64,000 bases of DNA from JARBAU01 sp040414675 (GTDB lineage Archaea > Thermoproteota > Nitrososphaeria > Nitrososphaerales > Nitrososphaeraceae). The stretch spans positions 1-64,000 of the forward strand of contig JBEDUN010000039.1 of the NCBI GenBank assembly GCA_040414675.1, read 5' to 3'. Under the pieces are notes generated by a model, which was given only the letters and a program-made list of their open reading frames with translations, did not search any database and was not told the origin of the DNA. Both the position numbers and the translations under genes were made by a program. Of this stretch, positions 28,720-38,597 are shown in pieces. Positions within the stretch are counted from its first letter, which is position 1; every line of letters begins with the position of its first letter.

Positions 28720-29655
28720 GTGTTGTCGAATCGTGTAGGGATATTAGGAGTTCTGATTACCCTATCGATACTTTGGGGTTCAAGTTTCCTAGCTATAAAA
28801 GAAGTAATAATCAGTATGCCTCCTCTTTTTGCCTTTGGGATCAGATTTGCAGTCTCGGGCGCCGCTCTCTTAATAGTGTTTTATTTTCACGAACCTAAAA
28901 GGACAAGACGTGAATCAATAGATAGGCGACATTGGATGGATGGCACAATAGCAGCCATTTTTATAATCTTAGGAGGTCAGGGATTATTGGTCTGGGGAGC
29001 GCAGTACCTCTCATCTGGGATGACTGCATTGTTAAATTCTACAATACCATTATGGATTGCACTATTGGGAGCTCTAGTCTTGAAACAAAAACTAACTCGA
29101 AATACTATATTAGGACTCGTAGCTGGATTTGCTGGTCTAATTATTCTGGTAAACCCATTTAGTACGAACTCAGCGTTGAATCCGTTAGGTGTCATCTCGC
29201 TTACTTTGAGTTCTATATTCTGGGCTATTGGTTCGATGTATGCCTCAAAGTCGTCAAGTAATCTGCATATGAGTATATTGGCCTCTGCAGGAATTTTGAT
29301 GCTAGTAGGTGGCATACTATTGCTTGGTACAAGCTTTATAATTAATGAATTTAAAACTAAGCAATTCACAATTTCCAACTTGCCAAGCACCATAATAGCG
29401 TTCAGTTATCTGATATTCTTATGTACAGTAGTAGGCTATGCGGAATTCTTCTGGTTACTCAAGGTGGAATCGCCAGCTGTAGCTAATTCGTTTGCCTATA
29501 TAGTACCAATTGTTGCAGTAATCTTGGGTTGGCTAATCTTTAAAGAACGGATTACGATACAAACCATTGTTGCAAGTTGCATAATTATAGCCGGTGTAGC
29601 AATGATGGTTCGAAATAAAGGAACTAAGCCAATTTCACCCATGGTCAAAAAGTAA
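28720..29655 (+). CDS. EamA/DMT-family transporter
   Basis: A ten-helix membrane protein made of two EamA repeats of about 140 residues. The first begins LGVLITLSILWGSSFLAIKE, with the WGSxF motif typical of the drug/metabolite transporter superfamily; the second starts near residue 155 with LGVISLTLSSIFWAIGSMYA. The C-terminus NKGTKPISPMVKK is cytoplasmic. Substrate cannot be read from sequence; amino acids or other metabolites are common for the family. The start is TTG at 28720. Confidence 0.9.
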   Translation: MLSNRVGILGVLITLSILWGSSFLAIKEVIISMPPLFAFGIRFAVSGAALLIVFYFHEPKRTRRESIDRRHWMDGTIAAIFIILGGQGLLVWGAQYLSSGMTALLNSTIPLWIALLGALVLKQKLTRNTILGLVAGFAGLIILVNPFSTNSALNPLGVISLTLSSIFWAIGSMYASKSSSNLHMSILASAGILMLVGGILLLGTSFIINEFKTKQFTISNLPSTIIAFSYLIFLCTVVGYAEFFWLLKVESPAVANSFAYIVPIVAVILGWLIFKERITIQTIVASCIIIAGVAMMVRNKGTKPISPMVKK

Positions 29656-29981
29656 AAGTGAGTATCAGAAAAATAATCATATATATTTAGCTATAATGGA
29701 CATTCGGCTTGTTTCGACTTTGAACCTAACGTTAAAGACTGGAAGATTCCAAAATTGAACTCGCATATTGGACAAAGGATTAACACTATCATAATACAAA
29801 GGCCTTTTCAATGGATAATTGAGACACAAAAATAAAATAGCTATGAATGTAGATCGGTAGGAATTTCTGTAGTCATAAGCATATTTGACATGCCAGTTGG
29901 AATATTTAGAATATGTGTAGTTACCTTTATCAGGATCTTAAATTGGAATAGCTATTTGCCATTTTTAGCTGCTGCGCTACT
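29656..29981. other. Convergent gap, no gene seen
   Basis: Lies between the EamA transporter and the oxidase subunit I gene; nothing supported. Confidence 0.35.
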
Positions 29982-31718
29982 CTAGCTTCCGCCTTCGTTT
30001 ATATCCATACCAGTAGGTGATAAATGTAGCCTATTATATTCTTCAAGCTCGTAATGGTCTGGCTTTCTTCGTAATGTTCGTATCACATTGTATACAAATA
30101 CGAGTTGAGTAATCCCGATGCACATAGCGAAGAATAGTAGCCAAGGCATTGCCCAATCGAAGCTTGCTGGAATTTCTGCCTCTCTACGAATTGCTCCTTG
30201 CATACCAATATAATTGAATAATAATGCAAAACCGAAACCGCCAAATAGCGTTAACCAAAAGTGACATTCTCCTAACGTCTTACTCATATGCTTCTTTGTA
30301 AGATCTGGAAAAATCGCATAAATTATTCCAAATGTCATAAGAAGGGGACCTAGCAATAACATGAGATGAATATGTGATGGCATAGCCATTGTATTATGAA
30401 GGTAAATATCAGCCCCCCACATTCCCATCTCTGCACCCTGGTAGCCGCCAAACGCCCAACCTGCAAGGCCTGCCAGAAAAAATCTAGTTGTTATATTCCA
30501 GGAGATCTGCGAGCGCCAAATGAACAATAGGGCAGTGAAAATAGTTAATGCCGAAGGGAAAACTATGCCTAAGGAGGCAGTTTGTGCCATTATTTGAAGC
30601 CACACAGGATTAGGCATATCCATAAATACGTGATGAGAAAAAACAAGAATAGAAAACATGAAATAGAATGGCCAAGGGCGATAATTCCATTTATTATACT
30701 GTACTCGCTCCTTTGCGTATCTCGGTGTCAAATAGTACATAGCACCAAGAAAGATTAATAATGGAAAGTACACGATAGGATGTCCAAAAAACCACCATGC
30801 ATTTTTAGTCAGTAACCAATTAGTTGAATCAAGGGCAATTGTTGTGGAACTCTGTTGCAATGAGAGAAAACCTTGTGTGAGCTGAAAAAAAAGGCCCGGG
30901 TTACCAATTAATTGAACCATAGAAGTCACAAATGCTGCAACTAGTAAGATGGGTACTGCTGGTGTCGTATCTCTTAATTTCTTTGTGAACCAGCTGTTAA
31001 TTCCTAGTAACGCCAGCCATCTTACAGCAGAGGGAAGATATGTCATATGGGTGTGATCCAAGTCCTGTTGTGGATAATCTTCACCTTCTTTTTTTGCAGC
31101 TCTTTCGCCATGTCTCGAAGCAAAAAACTGCGTTCCAACAGGTATATTTCCGCTTAACAATGTAGTTACTATTATAACACAAAAAATAGTAATCCCTATC
31201 CCAACTAAAAGATCTGCAAATAGAAATATTTGAGCAGCTGTTCCACTCCATGTTATACTTGGTTGGCCAGGCAGAAAAATCAGAGGCATGAGATTATACC
31301 AGCCTACGCCTAAAGAGGACACAGGTGAGATGAAGATGAGTATTATACCTGCCTCCATAACACCTAAAGAAATCTTAGGCCACTTCATACTTGACAAAGG
31401 TTTCCTACCCCACTTGCTAGTGGCATAGTAACCAAACCACATTGTATTCATGGACATAACACCAAAAAACATTGCCTGCCCATGGGACGTTAGTAGAGCA
31501 TAAAACAATATATTTTGTGGAGCAGAATGTAGTTGATCAGAAAGAGGCACTCCAAGTTGGATTATTCGCATTCCAAGTGCACACACTCCTGCAATTACAA
31601 AGTTTGCCAGCATTACACCAATAAATAAAATTACCAATTTCTTGAGATCAGGCGAGACATCATACTGTGGTAATTGAGGGGGTTCTTGAGGATACCGATC
31701 TTGGTCCTTTTTCAGCAT
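29982..31718 (-). CDS. Heme-copper oxidase subunit I, B-family (ba3-like)
   Basis: The catalytic subunit of the terminal oxidase that reduces O2 to water. All heme and copper ligands can be seen: H79 (LTSHGQAMF) and H451 for the low-spin heme, H313 and Y317 in WWFFGHPIVYF, H362-H363 in VFSHHVF for CuB, and H449 in PSHIHLML for the high-spin heme. HPIVYF, in place of the HPEVY of A-type oxidases, places it in the B family. About 13 membrane helices are predicted. A polar loop around residues 190-250 (SRHGERAAKKEGEDYP) is larger than usual. Subunit II lies just upstream on the same strand and the cupredoxin next to it, so this is one cluster. Confidence 0.94.
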   Translation of the reverse strand: MLKKDQDRYPQEPPQLPQYDVSPDLKKLVILFIGVMLANFVIAGVCALGMRIIQLGVPLSDQLHSAPQNILFYALLTSHGQAMFFGVMSMNTMWFGYYATSKWGRKPLSSMKWPKISLGVMEAGIILIFISPVSSLGVGWYNLMPLIFLPGQPSITWSGTAAQIFLFADLLVGIGITIFCVIIVTTLLSGNIPVGTQFFASRHGERAAKKEGEDYPQQDLDHTHMTYLPSAVRWLALLGINSWFTKKLRDTTPAVPILLVAAFVTSMVQLIGNPGLFFQLTQGFLSLQQSSTTIALDSTNWLLTKNAWWFFGHPIVYFPLLIFLGAMYYLTPRYAKERVQYNKWNYRPWPFYFMFSILVFSHHVFMDMPNPVWLQIMAQTASLGIVFPSALTIFTALLFIWRSQISWNITTRFFLAGLAGWAFGGYQGAEMGMWGADIYLHNTMAMPSHIHLMLLLGPLLMTFGIIYAIFPDLTKKHMSKTLGECHFWLTLFGGFGFALLFNYIGMQGAIRREAEIPASFDWAMPWLLFFAMCIGITQLVFVYNVIRTLRRKPDHYELEEYNRLHLSPTGMDINEGGS

Positions 31719-31749
31719 TTATTATACCTACCCCGCAACATTTTGAGAA

Positions 31750-32403
31750 CTATGTCGATATCCCAGAACTCGAGCTCGAGGAGATTACTTTTATTTGAGA
31801 TGTCATATATGGGTGTGCATAGCCGCAATATTCCAAACATCTTACTAGATATATCCCAGGATGTTTAAATGTGAATAAAAATACATTATCGACTCCGGGG
31901 ATTACTTGCATTTGAAACATTAACGGAGATCCGTCAGAGGGACCATCGAAAACACCTAATCCGTGATTAACATCTACAGAACGAGCAATGAATTTTATTG
32001 TTTGCCCAGCTTTTATTGTGATGTAAGCTGGCTGTCCAGCCTTTAATGGTCCGTTATTCTGTTCGTTCATTAACCAAAACCACTGACCTGCAGATATATT
32101 TACAACCTTGATATGATCGCTAGGATTATGAGATGTACCAACTCTATTTGCTGAAGAAAATGCCACTGGAGGCATCCAGGGGTAGCTCGCAACCCACAGA
32201 TAGACTAACAGCAATGCAACTGCGATTGCCCAATATGTTTCTGGATGATATTTTGTCTTTGATGCAAAGCTTTGTACCCTAAACCTAGAGGAAGTAGTTG
32301 ATATAATAACAAATACGACTACTATCGTAGTCACTATGCAAACAAAGAAAAGTAGTAATAAAGTGCCTGGACCCCATCCATAATCCGCAGCCAGATTTAT
32401 CAT
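31750..32403 (-). CDS. Cytochrome c oxidase subunit II (CuA)
   Basis: Receives electrons and passes them to subunit I. Two membrane helices (about residues 14-36 and 56-75) are followed by a cupredoxin domain outside the cell. The dinuclear CuA site is complete: H147 (DVNHGLGVF) and C189-x-E191-x-C193-x3-H197-x2-M200 in CLEYCGYAHPYM. The C-terminus is a serine-rich tail. It lies 31 bases upstream of subunit I. In thaumarchaea the electron donor is thought to be a small blue-copper protein because cytochrome c is lacking; the neighbouring gene could be that donor. Confidence 0.94.
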   Translation of the reverse strand: MINLAADYGWGPGTLLLLFFVCIVTTIVVVFVIISTTSSRFRVQSFASKTKYHPETYWAIAVALLLVYLWVASYPWMPPVAFSSANRVGTSHNPSDHIKVVNISAGQWFWLMNEQNNGPLKAGQPAYITIKAGQTIKFIARSVDVNHGLGVFDGPSDGSPLMFQMQVIPGVDNVFLFTFKHPGIYLVRCLEYCGYAHPYMTSQIKVISSSSSSGIST

Positions 32404-32495
32404 GTTACTGAGAGACTTCTATTACATTTACAACTACACAGCTGCGGACAGGTCTTGACGATTTACTTGTACTAAGATGTTCCAATACTTTCAAT

Positions 32496-33161
32496 TCAAG
32501 AGTCACGGACAACAAAATCTCCCATCATACCTAACCATAAATGACCTCGTACCATACAAAAGTATTTAAAATTACCTGCCTGTTGAACGAGAAAAGTGAT
32601 CTGAGCACGTTCACCTGGTAAAATAAAAGAATTGATCTGACCTTTAGCAAATTTCTGGACGCAACCAGGACACGGAATAGATGATAAAGCCACATAAGGA
32701 ATATTTTTCACTCGATCAGTCAGAGATTCATTGTTTGTTTTCTTAAGTAAATCTAGGCTCTTTTTAGACAGTTCGGCAATTCCAAAATTATGTGCCATAT
32801 TTCCAGCGTTAATTATTGTGATTTGAACTGTCTCTCCTTTGGTGAGAGAAATCGTTGGCCCTCCGGTAGTGCCATTAAACCCGTATTCATGTTGTACCAG
32901 AACTAATTTTTTGTCAACCTTCAAATGTTGCGATGTGGGATTTGAATTCGTAGACCGAGTCATTGACAAGTGAAATGTAGCTAATAATTTATCTATTCGA
33001 TCCTTCAATGAATTATTATTAGGAGTGTCTGAAAATAATCCTGCACCTATTGTAAGTACTGCAGAAATGGACAATATGAAACATATAATCAACACCATAC
33101 GACGATTAACAACATATGGTTTAGATGATCCTCCGACTGTCATTACGTAAGGTTGTAGCAT
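32496..33161 (-). CDS. Membrane-anchored blue copper protein (cupredoxin) next to the oxidase
   Basis: An N-terminal anchor (RMVLIICFILSISAVLTIGAG) and a plastocyanin-like domain from about residue 85. Type-1 copper ligands are H124 (NMAHNFGIA) and C202-x4-H207-x4-M212 in FCMVRGHLWLGMMG. Between the two halves there is a loop containing a CPGC motif (C164, C167), unusual for plastocyanins and possibly a disulfide or extra metal site. It is 92 bases upstream of subunit II on the same strand, so a role as electron carrier to CuA is likely. Confidence 0.9.
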   Translation of the reverse strand: MLQPYVMTVGGSSKPYVVNRRMVLIICFILSISAVLTIGAGLFSDTPNNNSLKDRIDKLLATFHLSMTRSTNSNPTSQHLKVDKKLVLVQHEYGFNGTTGGPTISLTKGETVQITIINAGNMAHNFGIAELSKKSLDLLKKTNNESLTDRVKNIPYVALSSIPCPGCVQKFAKGQINSFILPGERAQITFLVQQAGNFKYFCMVRGHLWLGMMGDFVVRDS

Positions 33162-33573
33162 GAGTTCTTCACTATTAAAAGATATGTCATGTAATTCTGG
33201 AATTGTGTCCCAGCGAGTTCAAACATAATCGTAGATTTGAATTTCTTATTATCCTAACTAGCCATTTTCTTGGATTAATCTCAATTTGTTCGGACTTTTC
33301 TATTCGTGACCTTCCAATGCAAAATTTTCAACTGCATATTCGAACTAAAATAGAGAACTAAAAATGTTTAATTCCGACAACAAATGATGATCGTGATCGT
33401 GCCAACTACATATTTTAATCTTGTTCAAGTGAATCAAATGCTATTGCAAAAATTAATCTATGAAACATTCTCGCGACGAACTTCTTCATAGCAACAGAGT
33501 CCTTCAAAATCATAAGATCGCATCCCTTTACAACGTAAGTTTGAAAAGTCCTTTGACAATAAAATGGAGATCG
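33162..33573. other. Gap upstream of the cupredoxin gene
   Basis: Probable promoter region of the oxidase cluster. No gene or clear repeat. Confidence 0.35.
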
Positions 33574-33909
33574 TTAACTTTTCAACCGGTATTTTTCAAT
33601 TGGCACAGTTCCCTCCTTAAATGTAATAATCAATGAATCACCAACTTTATAATGGCAATTCGGAATTGAGCGTGGTTCACGATCCGATGACTCAACTATA
33701 CATGTACCTTGATCATCTTTAATGACAACTTTTGCGGTATCAGTAACGTCCTTCCTAAAAAGATCTTGTAGAGGAAAACCGAACAGGAACTGAACTCCGA
33801 ACACAGCCCCAATAATCACTAAAATAGCAAGGGCAGCCATTTTCTTTCCGGACCATCTAGAGAAAGGAGACGAGTCTGTACCCGAATCGGAATCGAAATC
33901 ATATCCCAC
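33574..33909 (-). CDS. Small single-pass membrane protein near the oxidase cluster
   Basis: 111 residues: a polar N-terminus rich in Asp and Ser, one membrane helix (MAALAILVIIGAVFGVQFLFG) and an outside domain with two cysteines (GTCIVES, IPNCHYKVGD) that may pair. The pattern VGDSLIITFKEGT looks like the end of a small beta domain. The same strand and position upstream of the cupredoxin suggest it is linked to respiration, but this is only context. Function not recognised. Confidence 0.6.
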   Translation of the reverse strand: MGYDFDSDSGTDSSPFSRWSGKKMAALAILVIIGAVFGVQFLFGFPLQDLFRKDVTDTAKVVIKDDQGTCIVESSDREPRSIPNCHYKVGDSLIITFKEGTVPIEKYRLKS

Positions 33910-34356
33910 TAATAATGCACGATATCCAATGGCTGCTATTCAATTTAAAATATATCATCACAAGGCCCATTACAAATACGCTGTGATTGCGTAGAATAAA
34001 TTGATTTTTTTTCTGCATACTAGATCAATGACAAAAATCAACAAAGTAAGGTCTTTGCTAAGTTTTAATCACATTGTATTATGCTTTAGGAGATAGATTC
34101 GAAATTTGGGCGTCCTAGGGTTAACTTACGACACCGTTACAATGTATTAATCCTAAGTTAATCTAATTGATTTGAAAAAATGGCAGGTGAATTAGACGAC
34201 TATTGCAATTTAATCAATTTAAAAGTTTTGACAACAAGTAATAAATTTAGCTTAAAAAAAATGATTGCTGCCCAAGTTTGTGCGTCGACCCAGGGTTATC
34301 ACAATAGTCAAAGTTAAGAGTATGGCACAATTAACTCTTATATTTAGGCATAAATC
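33910..34356. other. Divergent gap before the MscS gene
   Basis: Holds promoters for both neighbours: a TATA-like TTATATTTAG run at about 34339-34348 lies close to the MscS start. Nothing more seen. Confidence 0.4.
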
Positions 34357-34977
34357 ATGACAGAAAGACGAATAGACAAGAATGGAAATTATATCGAAGA
34401 ACACGGTGCAAGGGTAAGGTCACTTAAGAAAACAGTTGTGATAGGTATAATCCTTATTTTGTCTGTCGGTGCTATCACACTTTTCTTAGAAGGAATAATT
34501 CCCGAAACCTATCTGAAATACATAAAGATAGCAGAGGTGGGAATTATTGGATACTTCTTCATAGAGGTAGTAAGCGAAGCAATCTACAGAGTAACACGTG
34601 ATTACTTTCGAGATACTGCCAAGGCAATAAAGGCTTTCGTAAGAATCACTGCAGCAATGATACTTGCAGCCATAATCCTTTCATACCTCAGCGATGATCC
34701 CTTTCTAGCAGCGTCTATCACTACGATAACGGGCTTAGTAGTTGCCTTTGCCTCGCAAACCGTTATCGGTAATATGATAGCAGGATTGTACCTCTCACTT
34801 ACCAGACCATTCAAGATTGGCGATAGAATAACAATATCTGGCCAAACAGGGACAATCTTTGAAATAGGTCTACTCTACACAAGGTTGTTAACTGAGCAAG
34901 GTGACACTATTTTGGCGCCAAGTTCCGTATTAGCAAATTCAGCTGTAGTATTATACAATGATCAAAGTAAGCCTTGA
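34357..34977 (+). CDS. Small mechanosensitive channel (MscS family)
   Basis: Opens under membrane tension to release solutes on osmotic downshock. Four membrane helices run from about residue 24 to 135; the pore helix region reads ITTITGLVVAFASQTVIGNM, followed by IAGLYLSLTRPFKIGDRI, the entry to the beta domain, and GTIFEIGLLYTRLLTEQGD. The protein ends at residue 206 soon after this beta domain, so the C-terminal alpha/beta cage of full MscS is missing. Small forms of this kind are known, so it may be complete. The stop TGA is followed in the same frame by an NHL-repeat remnant. Confidence 0.85.
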   Translation: MTERRIDKNGNYIEEHGARVRSLKKTVVIGIILILSVGAITLFLEGIIPETYLKYIKIAEVGIIGYFFIEVVSEAIYRVTRDYFRDTAKAIKAFVRITAAMILAAIILSYLSDDPFLAASITTITGLVVAFASQTVIGNMIAGLYLSLTRPFKIGDRITISGQTGTIFEIGLLYTRLLTEQGDTILAPSSVLANSAVVLYNDQSKP

Positions 34978-35319
34978 ATAAAGTCATTATCTCCTTTAAA
35001 TGTCAATGTCACAAAATTCACTAACAATGGGACATTCATAACTTCATGGGGCTCAACGGGATTATCCGATGGGCAATTTATAAACCCGAGTGGGATTGGT
35101 ATTGATTCCAAAGGAGATGTCTATGTGGCTGATCTAGGTGAGAATAACCGAATCCAAAAGTTTGATAGCAATGGAAACTTTATAACAAAATGGGGATCTA
35201 CTGGTAATGGCGATGGCCAGTTCGAAAGCCCGATAGGAATTACTGTCGATCCCAAGGGTATTGTATATGTTGTCGATGGTGGAAATAGCAGGGTCCAATA
35301 TTTCTCAGTAGCCAAGTAG
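34978..35319 (+). pseudogene. NHL-repeat beta-propeller remnant, in frame with the MscS stop
   Basis: Directly after the TGA of the MscS gene the same frame stays open to 35319 and encodes about two and a half NHL repeats: VTKFTNNGTFITSWGSTG, SGIGIDSKGDVYVADLG, NRIQKFDSNGNFITKWGSTG, ITVDPKGIVYVVDGGNSRVQ. NHL propellers have six or so repeats, so the front part is missing. The first usual start codon is GTG at 35125, in the middle of a repeat. The most likely reading is the tail of a broken NHL gene joined to MscS by a deletion. Stop-codon readthrough making a channel-propeller fusion is a less likely alternative. Confidence 0.75.
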
Positions 35320-35529
35320 GTTCGAAATTTATGGAACCTGATCATTATACCCGAATTCGCATTTCCTTTCTTTGCACAGTATGTCATGCAAGTGATCAAT
35401 AGTCAAACAATTTATTCATCATTTTTTCCCATTTCAATACGTTACAGAAGATAACCAGCGATTCGAGTACACCTTAAAATTGAAAACATGAGATGCATTT
35501 AATAATAAAGCCCGAATTTAAGTAACAAG

Positions 35530-36864
35530 TTGGAAATGCGGATGAGGCTATGTCTGTTATTTAGTGTTATTATCTTGGCATCCATAGGTTTGAACATTAC
35601 ACTTCCTTTAAAATATCATATGACACAAGCGCAGGGCAATAGTGTAAATTCTACGAGCAATGTACCTGCAAGAGTTATGGAGATACCAGGTTCATTGTTT
35701 GCTCACAATTCTGGGGAACCTACATTAAACGATTCACACCTGAAGGTAGAAAAAGTAGTAAGTGGTTTAAACCTCCCTACAACTATGGCCTTCGTAGGAA
35801 ATAACGACATTCTTGTTTTGGAGAAGGCAAAGGGAACTGTAGAGAGGATCCTAAACGGGAAGTTATTGAGCACACCACTTCTAAAGGTAAATGTTGAATC
35901 TCAGGTTGAGAGGGGGATGCTTGGCATAGCCGTTGCTAATAATAGCAGTGGGCATAAGAACGTATTTTTGTATTTTACTGAAAATACAAGCCCTTCGACG
36001 AGTGCACATACTGATGGTGCTACATCTGTGGCAAATCGTGTTTATAGATATGAGTATGTTGATGGGAGACTAACTAATCCGAAACTTGTCTTGGATCTCC
36101 CTGCTAATCCAGGACCACGACACAATGCTGGTTCTATAATAATTGGTCCAGACAATAATTTGTACGTTCCTATAGGAGATGTAGATGGTCACAGTAGTCA
36201 AGCACAAAATGTAGCAGACGGAGGTCCAGCTGATGGCACTGGAGGAATACTTAGAATTACTCAGAATGGTAAACCTGTAGGAAATGGAATCCTAGGGGCT
36301 GAGAGTCCTTTAAACAAATATTATGCATACGGCATTCGTAACACCTTTGGTTTGAATTTCGATCCCTTGACCAAACTATTGTGGGACACTGAAAATGGAG
36401 CTGGTTCCAATGATGAAATTAATGTAGTGAAGCCAGGATTCAATAGTGGTTGGGTGCAAGTGCAGGGAAAAGCTCCTCCGGATTTTGACTACTCTACGCT
36501 AGTTACCTTTGGCGGTAAAGGGAAATATCATGATCCTGAGTTTACATGGCATGATACAACAGGTCCTACCAAGATACTGTTCTTTAACTCTTCAAAACTG
36601 GGAAAAAATTATGAGAATGATATTTTCGTATCCGATATTCATCATGGTAGAATATTTCATTTTAAGCTTAACGTAAATAGAACAAGTCTAGCACTACAAG
36701 GTCCGCTTATTGATCGAGTGGCCGACGCAGATAACGAAACAAGCGGACTTATTTTTGGGTCTAATTTTGGCGGTATATCAGATATGGAAGTTGGTCCTGA
36801 TGGATACCTATACATAGTTTCGCTCGGTAGAGGAACCATATATAAAATAATTCCAGTCCTTTAG
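35530..36864 (+). CDS. Secreted PQQ-type sugar dehydrogenase (GSDH family)
   Basis: A six-bladed propeller related to soluble glucose/aldose (sorbosone) dehydrogenases. A signal peptide (about residues 4-35, LCLLFSVIILASIGLNITLP) leads to an outside enzyme. Family motifs include VVSGLNLPTTMAFVGNNDIL near the start, RGMLGIAVANN, GPRHNAGSIIIGPDNNLYVP (the catalytic-His region) and YGIRNTFGLNFDPLT. The length of 444 residues fits. The cofactor and substrate are assumed from the family; many archaeal members are uncharacterised. It is a single gene. Confidence 0.85.
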   Translation: MEMRMRLCLLFSVIILASIGLNITLPLKYHMTQAQGNSVNSTSNVPARVMEIPGSLFAHNSGEPTLNDSHLKVEKVVSGLNLPTTMAFVGNNDILVLEKAKGTVERILNGKLLSTPLLKVNVESQVERGMLGIAVANNSSGHKNVFLYFTENTSPSTSAHTDGATSVANRVYRYEYVDGRLTNPKLVLDLPANPGPRHNAGSIIIGPDNNLYVPIGDVDGHSSQAQNVADGGPADGTGGILRITQNGKPVGNGILGAESPLNKYYAYGIRNTFGLNFDPLTKLLWDTENGAGSNDEINVVKPGFNSGWVQVQGKAPPDFDYSTLVTFGGKGKYHDPEFTWHDTTGPTKILFFNSSKLGKNYENDIFVSDIHHGRIFHFKLNVNRTSLALQGPLIDRVADADNETSGLIFGSNFGGISDMEVGPDGYLYIVSLGRGTIYKIIPVL

Positions 36865-37473
36865 TTCATACTTAGTGGTTGAATGCGGCATCAAAGTCCT
36901 TTCTGATCCTTTTCTCTTCTCTATTGATCTGAATCAACACCTGTAATAATCTCAGTTGTTTACATATTTACTCTGAATTTCTCGGTATAAACGCATCAGG
37001 TACAAAGCAAATCAAGTCCACCCCAGTCTTCTTTGTAGCATGGAAAAAATACTAAGATGGCTTTGCAATATACCTATGAAGTACTTGAAGCCTTTACTTC
37101 CACTTTGCTAAAAATGGTCAATTGAATTGGAATGTTGTTGGTACTGTAAATAATTTTACAGTAATTATGGCAAAAACAAGATCATCATTCAACAGTCATC
37201 AAAATATTTATACCAATACTATCTAGATTGTTATTGATATTAAAATCTACTAATCATTGTTCCATCAAAGGGCATAATTACAAGTGCTAGATAACTGGTG
37301 CTGAGAAATGCAGAGATGTCCCGATTACGCTTCATGAACCAGTAGTGGAGACAACCTTGGTAGACACTAGGTAACTCTCATATACAGATGGAAAGAATGC
37401 CTTAGTGAAGTTTCTGATTATACAACCGTAGTGAATTTATAGTCCTGCAACATTACGACAATTATAGAGCAAA
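36865..37473. other. 600-base gap with a perfect hairpin
   Basis: ACTGTAAA at 37143-37150 and TTTACAGT at 37155-37162 form a perfect 8-bp stem with the loop TAAT, about 280 bases past the sugar dehydrogenase. No gene is seen. Confidence 0.4.
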
Positions 37474-38277
37474 TTGTGGATACCAAATTCAATTAAACTC
37501 AAATTCCAAAGGAATTCAAAGACACGACTTGCCAGAGTAAGATGCGTTGCTGCATTTTTGGTTACATGTCTAGTGATTCAGATTTTGCCAGGAATTCCAA
37601 CTGCAAGTCCCTTTCATCTCTTTTTTGCACCAATTGAACCGTCTTTGAATTTGTTAATTAAGCCTGCTTTTGCACAAAGGGTCGGTACAAATAGCACTTG
37701 TAATTGTACCTTGGATAGCACTAGTTATGGCCAATTGAGAGGAAACGTAACAGGAATTACGATACCCAAGGTCAAGATTGTACAAAATGAATCTTTACAA
37801 AGTCAAACTGAGGGTCGTCTTACTTGGAAGGCTATCAGATCCACGCAACTTATGGGGATTCTCACTAATGGTTTCTTTCTCGGTAATTTCTCAAGCGGTA
37901 CTGGTGCCACAGTTGCACTAAATTCATTGAGTGTCAGGCCGAATGACACAATAGGCATTCAAATAGGCGGTGGAACCATGCCAACAACTGCAAAAGCAGA
38001 ATTGCTGAAAGCTAATGTAGATGTGAATGGTACGCTATCACAGATTAATACTGTAAGCAAACCGATATCGAGTTTCAATGTGGAACATGGAAAGAATATG
38101 AAGAAAGCATTAGCAAATAATAAGCTACTCGTTGGCATCGATACTCATCCAAACAACTACTTGCTCCTCATATCTTTAACATATGACGATGTTGGTAAAT
38201 CAGCAGGGTCTTCGGCTAAAGGACCGAATACGAATCACCTTGTTGCGATTTACGAAACAGTGCTACGAGTTGCGTAG
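37474..38277 (+). CDS. Secreted hypothetical protein, 267 residues
   Basis: Starts with a TTG; a basic N-terminus is followed by a hydrophobic helix (CVAAFLVTCLVIQILPGI) and a likely cleavage site AFAQR at about 65-69. The mature protein is rich in Asn, Thr and Ser with possible N-glycosylation sites (NSTC, NVTG, NESL), and contains a CNC motif near its start. Beta-rich in appearance. Not recognised. It probably sits on the cell surface. Confidence 0.65.
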   Translation: MWIPNSIKLKFQRNSKTRLARVRCVAAFLVTCLVIQILPGIPTASPFHLFFAPIEPSLNLLIKPAFAQRVGTNSTCNCTLDSTSYGQLRGNVTGITIPKVKIVQNESLQSQTEGRLTWKAIRSTQLMGILTNGFFLGNFSSGTGATVALNSLSVRPNDTIGIQIGGGTMPTTAKAELLKANVDVNGTLSQINTVSKPISSFNVEHGKNMKKALANNKLLVGIDTHPNNYLLLISLTYDDVGKSAGSSAKGPNTNHLVAIYETVLRVA

Positions 38278-38597
38278 TATGTTGAAGAGATCCATTGTCC
38301 AAATAGCAAAAATGGTAAGTTTGTAGAATGACAATAATAAATCATCCCTAAAGAGTACTTGTTTTCATAAGGTATCTCCAATCCGGAATTTATCATTAAG
38401 GAAATGACAAGACAATTGAGGCAGGCGAGGTCATAAGACCGTTAATTTAAATCACGGTATAAAACACAAAGAGAGAGTAGCAATAATAGGTTTGACAAAT
38501 GAAGTGAACAATGAAGTTACCTAACTACAGTATCGGAATTAAGGCTGTTAATAATTCAAGGATCAATAAATACTATAGTGAACAAATCTTGGAAGAA
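38278..38597. other. Convergent gap, no gene seen
   Basis: Separates the secreted protein from the M20 peptidase; no repeat or gene supported. Confidence 0.35.
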
